From contig NZ_LODI01000044.1 in NCBI RefSeq assembly GCF_001468485.1, positions 77,641-122,704 of the forward strand: a stretch of 45,064 nt of DNA, written 5' to 3'. Below the pieces are notes generated by a model that did no database searches, had not been told where the DNA came from, and worked only from the letters and a program-made list of their open reading frames with translations. A program made the position numbers and the translations under genes. Shown in pieces: positions 1 through 8,200 of the stretch. Numbering within the stretch: position 1 is the first letter of the stretch; every line of letters starts with the position of its first letter. Source of the stretch: Pseudoalteromonas sp. H71 (GTDB taxonomy: Bacteria > Pseudomonadota > Gammaproteobacteria > Enterobacterales > Alteromonadaceae).

Positions 1-1062
1 ATTACCTTTAGCTGTAACAAACACATCTCTTAGCCTGCCTGTTGCTTCTGGAAATACATGTGACTGGGTGTATTTACCATTCACTAAATTAACACTGTAG
101 AGCTTTTTATCGACCAGTGTAGTAATAAGTACGTGACGTTGCAGTGAAGGGAAGGCTGCATGCTTAGAGCCATAATACGCCATGCCTGATGGGGCGATTG
201 ATGGCGTCCAATCTACGCTTGGTTTAGCCATTCCGGGGTAGTCTCTAAACGGGGAAATACGTGCTTGTGAGTAATCGTCACCGTTTGTAATTACCGGCCA
301 CCCATAATTAGTTCCAGCTGTTAAATAGTTCAGCTCGTCACCGCCTGCGGGACCGTGTTCATGACTGACAATTTGCTGTGCATCGTAATCATACACTAAA
401 CCTTGTAAGTTCCGATGGCCGAGTGAATAAATGGCATGCGCGGTAGAGTTTTCATGTTTGATAAACGGATTATCGGTTGGAATAGTACCATTTAAATTAA
501 TTCGTAGCACTTTACCTAACTGGCTGGTTATAACTTGTGCTTGCTCGCGGTAGTCAAAACCGTCGCCACTTGAAAAAAGTAAAGTGCTATCGGGGAGAAA
601 GAGGGCGCGGCCAGAGTAATGCTGAGGTGTACCCTTATCGGTGGCGACTTTATAAATAACTTTTGGTACCGAAAAGCGTGTACCATCAAACCTAGCTTTG
701 GCAATAACGAGCCTGTTTGCTTCAAGACTGCCTTGGGCATACGTAAATATAAGCTCCTTGGATTCAGCAAAATTAGGCGTGAGTACTATGTCGAGTAAAC
801 CACCTTGGCCTGCAACATATAACCCTTCAAGAGGTAATTTTACTTTGCTTTGTTGGTTGTTTTTAATGATCACTACATGGCCATCACGCTCGGTTACTAA
901 CCACGTGCCATTTGGTAGTTGCACCATGCTCCACGGTGAGTTTAGCTGTGTAGCTAATGTTTGCGTTTTATATTGTTTTTGAGGTAATTCATTGTTTGCA
1001 TTAACGTTAAACGCAAAGAGCACGCATAGTATAAAAAGTGAGATAGATTGTTTAAGGTGCAA
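1..1062 (-). CDS. Secreted PQQ-dependent sugar dehydrogenase (partial)
   Basis: The reading frame stays open to the window edge, so the C-terminus is missing. The translation matches the glucose/sorbosone dehydrogenase (YliI/GSDH) beta-propeller family: an early SPWSMVQLPNGTWLVTERDG segment, GQGGLLDI, HYSGRALF, YSLGHRNLQG, GPAGGDELNYL and WTPSIAPSGMAYYG. Such proteins oxidise aldose-type sugars in the periplasm using PQQ. I place the start at the TTG at 1062 because a clean signal peptide follows at once (LHLKQSISLFILCVLFAFNVNA). An in-frame ATG at 1140 would add 26 residues in front of the signal and overlap the divergent gene by 31 bp, which is less attractive; neither start has a strong ribosome site. 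Family assignment is confident; start and substrate are not. Confidence 0.85.
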   Translation of the reverse strand, partial: MHLKQSISLFILCVLFAFNVNANNELPQKQYKTQTLATQLNSPWSMVQLPNGTWLVTERDGHVVIIKNNQQSKVKLPLEGLYVAGQGGLLDIVLTPNFAESKELIFTYAQGSLEANRLVIAKARFDGTRFSVPKVIYKVATDKGTPQHYSGRALFLPDSTLLFSSGDGFDYREQAQVITSQLGKVLRINLNGTIPTDNPFIKHENSTAHAIYSLGHRNLQGLVYDYDAQQIVSHEHGPAGGDELNYLTAGTNYGWPVITNGDDYSQARISPFRDYPGMAKPSVDWTPSIAPSGMAYYGSKHAAFPSLQRHVLITTLVDKKLYSVNLVNGKYTQSHVFPEATGRLRDVFVTAKGN

Positions 1063-1109
1063 GCCTTTGCTACTGTAAGAAAAATTATTTTGTTTAAGTT
1101 GAGATAACC

Positions 1110-1562
1110 ATGTTGTTTTTAACACGTATACTCCCTTCATTTTTAGTTGCTTGGTTACTTACGTTTACGCTTGCTAGCTTGTTTCATAGCCAATACGTTG
1201 TCAATCAATTAGTTAATGTAGGTGTAGTGGTGGGGTTTGCCGATCGTGTTAATTTAACATTCGACGATTGGTTAGGTTTACTTCCTACGTACGGCGCTAT
1301 TATTGCTGTTGCACTTATTGTTGCTTTTTTTGTAACCTGGTTTATTAATAAAAAATTAAAAGGTCATTATGCCGGGCTTTTTGTTATAGCGGGTATAGCT
1401 GCTTTTGCGACCGCGCTCATTGCTATTGAATCAATTATGAATATAACCATAATTGCTGGCGCGAGAGGTTGGGGATTTTACTTACAGTTGCTTGCTGGTG
1501 CGGTTGGAGGCTATACGTTTGCACAGCTGATAAAAGATGCTAAAAGTACTAAAAAAAATTAA
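1110..1562 (+). CDS. Small four-helix membrane protein, function unknown
   Basis: A 150-residue hydrophobic protein with four predicted membrane helices: about residues 6-26 (ILPSFLVAWLLTFTLASLF), 57-80, 91-113 and 124-142. The end is basic and lysine-rich (KDAKSTKKN), suggesting a cytoplasmic C-terminus. I do not recognise a named family or catalytic motif. It is transcribed divergently from the sugar dehydrogenase, with starts only tens of bases apart, and is followed by a hairpin terminator. The Shine-Dalgarno is weak (GAGATAA). The gene is supported by its length, uniform hydrophobic pattern and following terminator. Confidence 0.75.
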   Translation: MLFLTRILPSFLVAWLLTFTLASLFHSQYVVNQLVNVGVVVGFADRVNLTFDDWLGLLPTYGAIIAVALIVAFFVTWFINKKLKGHYAGLFVIAGIAAFATALIAIESIMNITIIAGARGWGFYLQLLAGAVGGYTFAQLIKDAKSTKKN

Positions 1563-1582
1563 CTGTTTTGTTAATAAGCAAC

Positions 1583-1612
1583 AGCCGCTATTTTTAGTAA
1601 ACAGCGGCTTTT
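1583..1612 (+). terminator. Rho-independent terminator after the small membrane protein
   Basis: A perfect 7-bp stem AGCCGCT / AGCGGCT (1583-1589 and 1603-1609) with a 13-nt loop, followed by TTT then AAATA. It lies 20 bp after the stop of the 1110-1562 gene. The U-tract is short, so termination may be partial. It also sits just past the end of the convergent Nramp gene. Confidence 0.6.
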
Positions 1613-1631
1613 AAATATGATTTTTTGGCAT

Positions 1632-2834
1632 TTAGTTAAAAATTAAACCGATAAGTTTGTAGCTACTTAAGCCAAAAATAAGTATTAAAACAGGAAGAGT
1701 AATCAAATTTAAAAAAATGGAGTTTGTAAATTGCCCCATCACTGATTTTTGATTCACCAACCACACTAAGTAAATAGTAATAACAGGCAGTAATAAACCG
1801 TTAGCTGCTTGCGCGAATATTATAACCGCGACAGGGTCTAGCCCAAGCGATGCTACGCCTGCACCAAACAATAAAATAATAATCGCCACGCTTTTAAAGT
1901 GAGTACTAGCCATGTTGTTTGACCAACCTAACATACCACATACCGCATAAGCGCCAGCAAGGGGCGCTGTAATGGCGCTTGTTAACCCTGCTGCAAACAA
2001 GCCAATAGCAAAAAAGTAATGGGCTGCATCACCTAACAGGGGCTCTAGTTGTACAGCCATGTTTGCTGCGCTGATTTGCCCTGCCTCTGTGCCATAAAAT
2101 GCGACCGATGCGGTAGACAAAATAGCTAATGTGATCACACCGCCTAAGGTAATTGATAATCCGGTATCAACATTGGTTTGCTTTATTACTTTTTGTAAAT
2201 CGCTTTTACTATCGTGCTTGGCTGCTAAAACGCCAGAGTGTAAAAATAAGTTATAAGGTACTATGGTGGTGCCAACGAGTGCTAGTACCGTTGTTATTGA
2301 ACCTTCGGGCAAGCTAGGCATAAAGCCTGAAAATACATCATTTAGCGAAGGGGCAGCCATAATCAGTGTAGATATAAACACTAAGCTCATTAAAATCACT
2401 AATACTATTAATGCGTTTTCTATTACTTTGTGTTTGCCGCTATAAAGTAATACTGCACTTAAAAAAGCGATTAGAGGGGTCCATATTTGCGGGTTAACGT
2501 TTGGAAATATACCTATTAACCCCATACTCGCGCCGCTTAAATTGCCCGCTTCGTATGCTGCACTGCCAACACCAATAGCGCTGATAACCAAAAATATAGC
2601 TAACAATTTAAATAACGGTGTTTGAATATTAGCTCTCAGTGCCTGCGCTAAATCTTGCCCTGTGGCAACACCCAGTCGTGCAGCCATAGATTGCAGTAAT
2701 ATAGTAGCAATAACTGAAAATAGTAATGTCCATATAAGGGCAAAACCAAAATTGGCGCCTGCCACACTGGCAGTGGTGATTGTGCCTGGCCCAATAAAGG
2801 CTGCAGTGACGAGTAATCCTGGACCTAATCGCAT
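1632..2834 (-). CDS. Nramp-family transporter with divergent metal-site motifs
   Basis: A 400-residue polytopic protein of about 11 helices that aligns with the Nramp/MntH fold: helix 1 begins at residues 4-30, then GANFGFALIWTLLFS, and a helix-6 motif at about 188-200 (VGTTIVPYNLFLHS). Canonical Nramp proteins use DPGN in helix 1 and MPH in helix 6 to bind Mn2+ or Fe2+. Here the equivalents read GPGT (15-18) and VPY (192-194), so the Asp, Asn, Met and His ligands are all replaced. The protein therefore belongs to a divergent Nramp clade, and Mn/Fe uptake should not be assumed; a different ion or substrate is possible. It is monocistronic. The start ATG at 2834 fits the family N-terminus. Confidence 0.85.
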   Translation of the reverse strand: MRLGPGLLVTAAFIGPGTITTASVAGANFGFALIWTLLFSVIATILLQSMAARLGVATGQDLAQALRANIQTPLFKLLAIFLVISAIGVGSAAYEAGNLSGASMGLIGIFPNVNPQIWTPLIAFLSAVLLYSGKHKVIENALIVLVILMSLVFISTLIMAAPSLNDVFSGFMPSLPEGSITTVLALVGTTIVPYNLFLHSGVLAAKHDSKSDLQKVIKQTNVDTGLSITLGGVITLAILSTASVAFYGTEAGQISAANMAVQLEPLLGDAAHYFFAIGLFAAGLTSAITAPLAGAYAVCGMLGWSNNMASTHFKSVAIIILLFGAGVASLGLDPVAVIIFAQAANGLLLPVITIYLVWLVNQKSVMGQFTNSIFLNLITLPVLILIFGLSSYKLIGLIFN

Positions 2835-3253
2835 AGTTTGACCTTAATAGTACTTTTGTATATTGCTATTTAAAGTTACACATAACGTTTTTAACGTGAT
2901 GCATGTAATATTGCTGCCACTTATAGTAAGTGCCTTGTAGCGTTAGCCGCCCCTTGGCTATGCCTTTGTTTGATAACCATATGTTAAAAAAGGTCGCGTA
3001 GCATACCAACTTATATATAAATTTAAAGAGGTGATGGTGCGTTTTTACAAAAAAATTAACACATATGCATTAAAGCTTATTTATCTGTAAGCGCTGCCTA
3101 CTTAGATTCTTATATAATACTTAATTTAAAAATTTTGCTTAAAAACATCTTTTATCTCGCTCGAAATACTCATAATTTTAACAAACTTCCGTATCGCTAG
3201 ATTCTCATTCGTAACAAGATAATGTGTTGGTTTATTTTTGTACTGTTGAATTC
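2835..3253. other. Gene-free AT-rich stretch upstream of the Nramp and pilus genes
   Basis: No open frame with coding character was found. It must hold the Nramp promoter (minus strand) and distal pilus control sequence. A small dyad CACTTA-tag-TAAGTG is visible at 2918-2932, and a TATAAT hexamer occurs at 3113-3118 without a convincing -35. Nothing else was recognised. Confidence 0.5.
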
Positions 3254-3283
3254 GCAAAATGCAATAGTTGAATTGCATTTTGC
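3254..3283. promoter_or_regulatory. Perfect 12+12 bp palindrome, candidate activator site for the pilus operon
   Basis: GCAAAATGCAAT (3254-3265), spacer AGTTGA, then ATTGCATTTTGC (3272-3283): arms match 12 of 12. Its centre is about 125 bp upstream of the start site predicted from the sigma-54 promoter at 3366, a usual distance for the upstream activating sequence of a bacterial enhancer-binding protein. Just downstream, AATCAA-N4-ATA (3285-3297) is one base short of an IHF consensus. That the palindrome binds an activator is inference. Confidence 0.55.
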
Positions 3284-3365
3284 AAATCAATTGAATAAAA
3301 AATAAAATTACCGAAATAGAATGTTTTTAACTTATTGTAATTTAATAGTTTGATTTTTAACCAGG

Positions 3366-3382
3366 TTGGCACTAATACTGCT
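3366..3382 (+). promoter_or_regulatory. Sigma-54 (-24/-12) promoter of the pilus operon
   Basis: The sequence TTGGCAC-TAATA-CTGCT matches the sigma-54 consensus TGGCAC-N5-TTGCW with correct spacing: the -24 GG at 3368-3369 and the -12 GC at 3380-3381. The only core mismatch is C for the first T of TTGC. Transcription would start near 3393, giving a leader of about 40 nt to the first pilin gene. Sigma-54 promoters need an ATP-driven activator, so pilus expression is probably switched by an enhancer-binding protein encoded elsewhere. Confidence 0.7.
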
Positions 3383-3432
3383 CTTAAAGAATAAACCTAA
3401 AGTAAAACTTACGAAAAACACTGAGGTGGATT

Positions 3433-3966
3433 ATGAAAAAATTAAATTTAGCAATCATTACATTAGCAGCTTCAACAATCAGCATTAGTTCTTCTTTTGC
3501 CAACGAGATTCGTGGCGATGTTGATGTTTCACTAATCATAGGTCAAGGCTGCGCTATAAATGGAGCTGCAGACACAGGCGCTGGGATTAATAAATTTGCA
3601 TCTGTAGATTTTGGAGAGCAAAGCAACCTTGATTTATTTATTGATACTGAGTCAACAGGGGCTGCAGGTGCAGGCAGTATAGAGCTGACCTGTAATGCTG
3701 ACCTTTCATATAGTGTGTCACTAGATGATGGTTCAAACCCTTTGACTGGTCAACGTCGTGTTGAATCTGGTGGAGCATTTGTTGATTATGAGCTCTATCA
3801 AGATGCTGCTCGGTCAGTACGTTGGGGTGAAGGCGCTGAATCACTAGCGCTATCCGGAACGGGGACTTCACAACCTCTTACCATTTATGGTCGTGTACTA
3901 GCAGGTCAAACCACACCAGCCGCAGGTACTTACTTAGATACCGTGCGTATGACTATTGCGTGGTAA
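3433..3966 (+). CDS. Spore-coat-U domain pilin (probable major subunit)
   Basis: A 177-residue secreted protein with a signal peptide (cleavage after SFA, residue 23) and one spore coat protein U (SCPU) domain, the fold of Csu-type archaic pilins. Diagnostic parts are two cysteines (GQGC and ELTCNADL) likely to form a disulfide, the YELYQDAARSVRWG segment typical of SCPU proteins, and a final beta strand (GTYLDTVRMTIAW) for chaperone and donor-strand pairing. As the first gene after the sigma-54 promoter and before an intercistronic stem-loop, it is the best candidate for the abundant shaft subunit. The start is preceded by a GAGGTGGA ribosome site. Confidence 0.88.
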   Translation: MKKLNLAIITLAASTISISSSFANEIRGDVDVSLIIGQGCAINGAADTGAGINKFASVDFGEQSNLDLFIDTESTGAAGAGSIELTCNADLSYSVSLDDGSNPLTGQRRVESGGAFVDYELYQDAARSVRWGEGAESLALSGTGTSQPLTIYGRVLAGQTTPAAGTYLDTVRMTIAW

Positions 3967-3981
3967 TTCAAAACTGCGCCA

Positions 3982-4019
3982 CACAGCTCTGAAATATGTC
4001 GCAAAATTTCATCACTGTG
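3982..4019 (+). promoter_or_regulatory. Intercistronic stem-loop after the first pilin gene
   Basis: Two paired blocks are separated by a 3x3 internal loop: CACAG (3982-3986) with CTGTG (4015-4019), and TGAAAT (3990-3995) with ATTTCA (4006-4011), around a 10-nt loop. No U-tract follows, so it is not a normal terminator. Its outer arm touches the GAGG ribosome site (4019-4022) of the second pilin gene. By analogy with other pilus operons it may stabilise the first-pilin mRNA and lower translation of the second gene. Confidence 0.5.
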
Positions 4020-4030
4020 AGGATAGAAGT

Positions 4031-4540
4031 ATGACTACAAACATACTGCTCGTGCTGCTTGCTATCACACCAATGACCTTACTGGCGGCTCAATCTGAAG
4101 ATACTAGCGAGATTAGTATTCAAATTGAGCAAGGATGTGTGTTGGACAATGGCAGTGGTGCAACTTCATTTGGAGTTATAAGTTTTGGCGAATACAGTAG
4201 CTTAGCTTACGGTGCACAAGCTACATCTAATGAAGGTAGTGGTTCTATTGGCTTTCGTTGTTCACCAAATCTAAGTTATCGAATCGAGCTAGGTAACGGA
4301 TTAAATGCTACAGACAGTAGCAACAGAAAATTATTGAATAGTTCTACTGGGGAGTTAATCCCTTATCAACTTTATCAAGACGCTGGGCGGTCTCAAATTT
4401 GGGACGATGCAAATGCTGTTAGCGGAAATGCAAGTGGCTTATTTGAATGGTTACCTATCTTCGCATCAATATCGCCTCAACCAGTTACCCCTTCAGCGGG
4501 AATTTACAATGATAATATCGAAGTTGTACTCATTTTCTAA
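4031..4540 (+). CDS. Second spore-coat-U domain pilin
   Basis: I start at the ATG at 4031, which has GAGG eight bases upstream and opens a good signal peptide (MTTNILLVLLAITPMTLLA). The longer frame from 3956 would add 25 charged residues and overlap the first pilin. The 169-residue product has one SCPU domain: cysteines in IEQGC and FRCSPNL, LIPYQLYQDAGRSQIWDD, and a C-terminal donor strand (GIYNDNIEVVLIF). It resembles its upstream neighbour closely enough to suggest paralogy, but lacks the conserved WG after the LYQD segment (WD here). Probable minor or adaptor pilin of the same fibre. Confidence 0.85.
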   Translation: MTTNILLVLLAITPMTLLAAQSEDTSEISIQIEQGCVLDNGSGATSFGVISFGEYSSLAYGAQATSNEGSGSIGFRCSPNLSYRIELGNGLNATDSSNRKLLNSSTGELIPYQLYQDAGRSQIWDDANAVSGNASGLFEWLPIFASISPQPVTPSAGIYNDNIEVVLIF

Positions 4541-4551
4541 GGAGAAGCATC

Positions 4552-5289
4552 ATGAAGAGCATTAGCCTAATTTTTTTACTCGGTGTAATTTTGTTGTTTA
4601 AACCTATAACGCTTCATGCGGGAGAGTTATTAATTTCACCTGTCAACATCGATATTCCTCCAGGCGAGAGAGCTGCCTTGTTAAAATTACAAAATAATAG
4701 CAATTCCCCTATGAAAATCCAAATTAGAGTACGCAATTGGGATAACGACAAAACAAAGCCAAAGCCTAAAGTTATTGTTAGCCCTGCATCTGTTAATATT
4801 TTTCCAGGAAAGCAACAAGTTGTGCGGATAGTAAATACAGGCCCGGTGAGTAATATAGATAAAGAACGTTTGTACCGTGTGTTTTTAGATGAAATTCCAG
4901 ATGCCAGTAGCGCATCAGATCAGGGTCTGTTACTTCAATTACGCTACGCTTTACCGCTCTTTATAGGTGGACCTGATCTATCAGTATCTCGCACTAACAA
5001 CCTTATTCAATTGAAAAGCATATGGAACCGCGCATTAAGTTATTCACACAATAGCCTTACTAATCAAATAACTTTTAAAAACCAAACTAATGGACATGCC
5101 AGAATCTCAAAATTACGCTTTGCTGACGAAAATGGTAAAGAAACATTTATTTTCAGTGGTTTACTTGGTTATACCCCTGCAAATAGTCAACATAGCTTCG
5201 ACATCCCATCGGTTGCGCTAGCTAACACTTCAATTTTGTCTGCAGAAATAAATGGTGTTGATGTGGAGATTGAAGCATTTAGGAAATAG
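4552..5289 (+). CDS. Periplasmic pilus chaperone (PapD/CsuC type)
   Basis: A 245-residue protein with signal peptide (to about residue 23, LHA) and the two immunoglobulin-like domains of pilus chaperones. Domain 1 begins ELLISPVNIDIPPGERAALL and holds the subunit-binding strand VNIFPGKQQVVRIVNTG, followed by the family signature YRVFLDEIP (about 104-112). Domain 2 starts near LQLRYALPLFIGGP. Chaperones of this family fold pilins by donating a strand and deliver them to the usher. The ATG has an AAGGAG site. It is spaced 11 bp from the pilin upstream and 2 bp from the usher, a tight operon. Confidence 0.92.
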   Translation: MKSISLIFLLGVILLFKPITLHAGELLISPVNIDIPPGERAALLKLQNNSNSPMKIQIRVRNWDNDKTKPKPKVIVSPASVNIFPGKQQVVRIVNTGPVSNIDKERLYRVFLDEIPDASSASDQGLLLQLRYALPLFIGGPDLSVSRTNNLIQLKSIWNRALSYSHNSLTNQITFKNQTNGHARISKLRFADENGKETFIFSGLLGYTPANSQHSFDIPSVALANTSILSAEINGVDVEIEAFRK

Positions 5290-5291
5290 CC

Positions 5292-8200
5292 ATGTATATA
5301 TTAGTAAAATTAATGCTTGGTGTCGGCGCTTTCTACTCCTCAACCTCATCTGCTGAAACGCTATTTTTAGACGTGTATCTAAATGGTAAACCAGTGAGTG
5401 AGTTAGTACAGTTTGAAAACAAAAATAATCATTTTTGGAGTACTGATGATGTACTTGGGGATTCACTGCTTGCTGATTATGCGAGTGAATTGAAGGGTAA
5501 AGTCGATTATTGTGGTTTACAATCTATAAGCTGTAAATACAGTTATGAAAAACAACGATTATACCTCACGGCTGACGCAGATTTGTTTCCAGATCAAGTT
5601 ATCACAAGCAAAAGAAAAAACACGCTTGCGATCACTAAATCTCGCGGAGCATTATTAAATTACGATATATATTATCGAAACTATGAATCAGGTTCTGCGA
5701 CCACTGATATTTTGCAGCAATGGCGAGCATTTTCTGAATTGGGTATTTTCGAAACTACGGCAAATTTGCGTAAAGAGTGGAATAGTTCTAGTAACACCTC
5801 TGTTTCAGAGGGGATGACCCGTTACGATAGTTTTTGGCAATATAATGACGAAGAAAAAATGCGTTTTTGGCGAGTCGGAGACCTTCTTACGAGCGGTAGC
5901 CCTTTGGCCAGGCAGGTTCGAATGGGGGGATTAAAGTTATCTCGCCGGTTTGAGCTAAATCCACAATTTGTTAGTTACCCATACCCTGAGTTTGTTGGCA
6001 GTGCCGTATTACCCTCTGATGTTGAAGTTTTCGTCAATAACTACAAAATGTTTAGCGGTAATGTAGATCCTGGGAACTTCATTCTCGACAGCGAGCCTAG
6101 GGTAAATGGCTTTGCTAGTGCAAGTATTGTTACCACCGACATCAATGGCCAAGCAGTAACTCGCGACCTGCAATTTTACGTTGCCCCTGAACTATTGAAA
6201 AAAGGGATTTACGATTACGATTTAAACTTAGGTATGCTGAGAAAGAACTTCGGTATAAAGTCGTTTGATTACGATACAAATCTTACAGGTATAGCTGATA
6301 TTCGCTATGGCTTAACAAACAATCTTACCATTTTCAGTCATACTGAACTTAATAAATATGTTTATAACTTAGGTATAGGCACTGACTTCACTTATGGTAA
6401 TGCAGGGGTATTTTCATTTGCTCTAGCCCATGGTAAAGGTAAGGACAATAGCGGTTGGTTAGGCTCTGCAGGATATCGCTTTCAGGCAGATAACTGGGGG
6501 CTTTCGGCTAAAGTAAAGCAGCAGCAAGCAGGTTATAGCGATATTGGTACCAGCCAAGCTATCTCACCAATCAAGCGAGAAGCGCAAGTCAATACGGCAT
6601 ATTCATTCGCTAATGGAGTATCGTTGGGGATTGGTTATTTTGATATTGAAAAGTTTGATAATGAAAACCGACAACTACTGTCAGGTTTTTACAACCAGTC
6701 AATAGGAGAATCATCTCTGTCGGCCAATGTTAATTTGGACCTTAATACAAAAGATCTCAGTGTAGGTTTAAACCTATCCATTCCTTTTGGCCAACGTTTA
6801 AGAGCCAGTATCAATCACGTACAAAATAGACGGACTAAAAACCGAACCGTGGCTTCAGCTTCAATGTCACGTGTTGGGAATCGTGGTTTTAAAGGTGCTG
6901 TGAGTAATGTTATTGGTTCAAGTGATCTATCTGCAAATGGCAGTTGGCGTACCGATAAAGTAGAGCTGAGTTCAGGCTATTACAACCGTGGAGGATCAAG
7001 TGGTTATTGGGGGCAGTTGTCTGGTTCATTGGTGCTCTCTAAAAACCGCTTATTAATGGGGAATCGTGTTGCTGATACTTTTGCTGTTGTTTCAACTGGT
7101 GGAATTAAAGATGTACCGGTACTGGTAGAGAATCAGGTAGTAGGAAAGTCTGATGAAGAAGGGGTTTTGCTTGTGACAGGGCTTGCATCATATAACCCAG
7201 TCAATGTCAGTATCAGCACTAAAACTTTACCAATAGATACCAATGTAGTTAACGATAGAGTACAAATTATGGCAGCTGAAAATCATGGTATTGACATAGA
7301 TTTTCAGCTTTATCAAACTAAAGCAGCTATTATTATCCTCAACGATGAGAGCGGTCGACCGATCCCGGTTGGCGCAACTGCTAGCTTAAATGAAGAGCAG
7401 GGCGATAACTTCGTAGGATGGGACGGCGAGCTGTATTTAGAAAAGCTCCAAGACAACAATACATTAATACTTACGTGGGATGATAAACAGTGTGTTTTAG
7501 AGTTCCCTTATATTAAGGAGAGTGAAGACGTGCCAGTTATTGGCCCTCTCACTTGCTCAGCTGAAGCATCGGACGCCATAGTACTACTTATTGATGCTAA
7601 CGAGTTACCAATCCCTGCTGGCAGTTTAGCGATTATTAATGATCAAGCTGCTCCCTTTGTGGTCGGGCTTAATGGAGAACTTACCCTCAGTGGATTATTA
7701 GCACAAAATATAGTAACAGTTAACTGGGCGGGCCAAGAATGTTCAGCAGAGTTTAGTTATTACAAACAAAGTACCGATATTCCCGTTATTGGGCCAGTCA
7801 AATGTGAGAAAAAGACATTTATGGCGACTGTGATTGTAAAGGATAGTCGAGGTCAACCAATCCCTGCAGGAGCGAATGCAGTAATAAATGCGGAGCAATC
7901 GCATACCGTATCGCACAATGGAGAAATTTATCCACAAGCGCTACAAGACACAAACCAAATGGTATTAACGTGGAGCAACAAGCAATGTACTGTGTCCTTT
8001 AGTTATGACCAAGTCAATCATCAAAAAGCGATTATTGGGCCGCTGCAGTGCAAAGAAAGCTTATTACCAACAGCTGTGCAGCAGTCTGAAGCTATTGGGG
8101 ACAAAGAAGCACGTAAAGCACCAAAAACTGAAACTAAGCGCAGTGTGGCTGAGCCTGTAGAGTTAGAAACAGAGGAATATACTGATGACTTGCCTTTAAA

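Noticed and set aside
3254..3283. Invertible phase-variation switch for the pilus
   Set aside because: The arms are only 6 bp apart, far too short to flip a promoter segment, and no recombinase gene is nearby; an operator or enhancer site explains it better.
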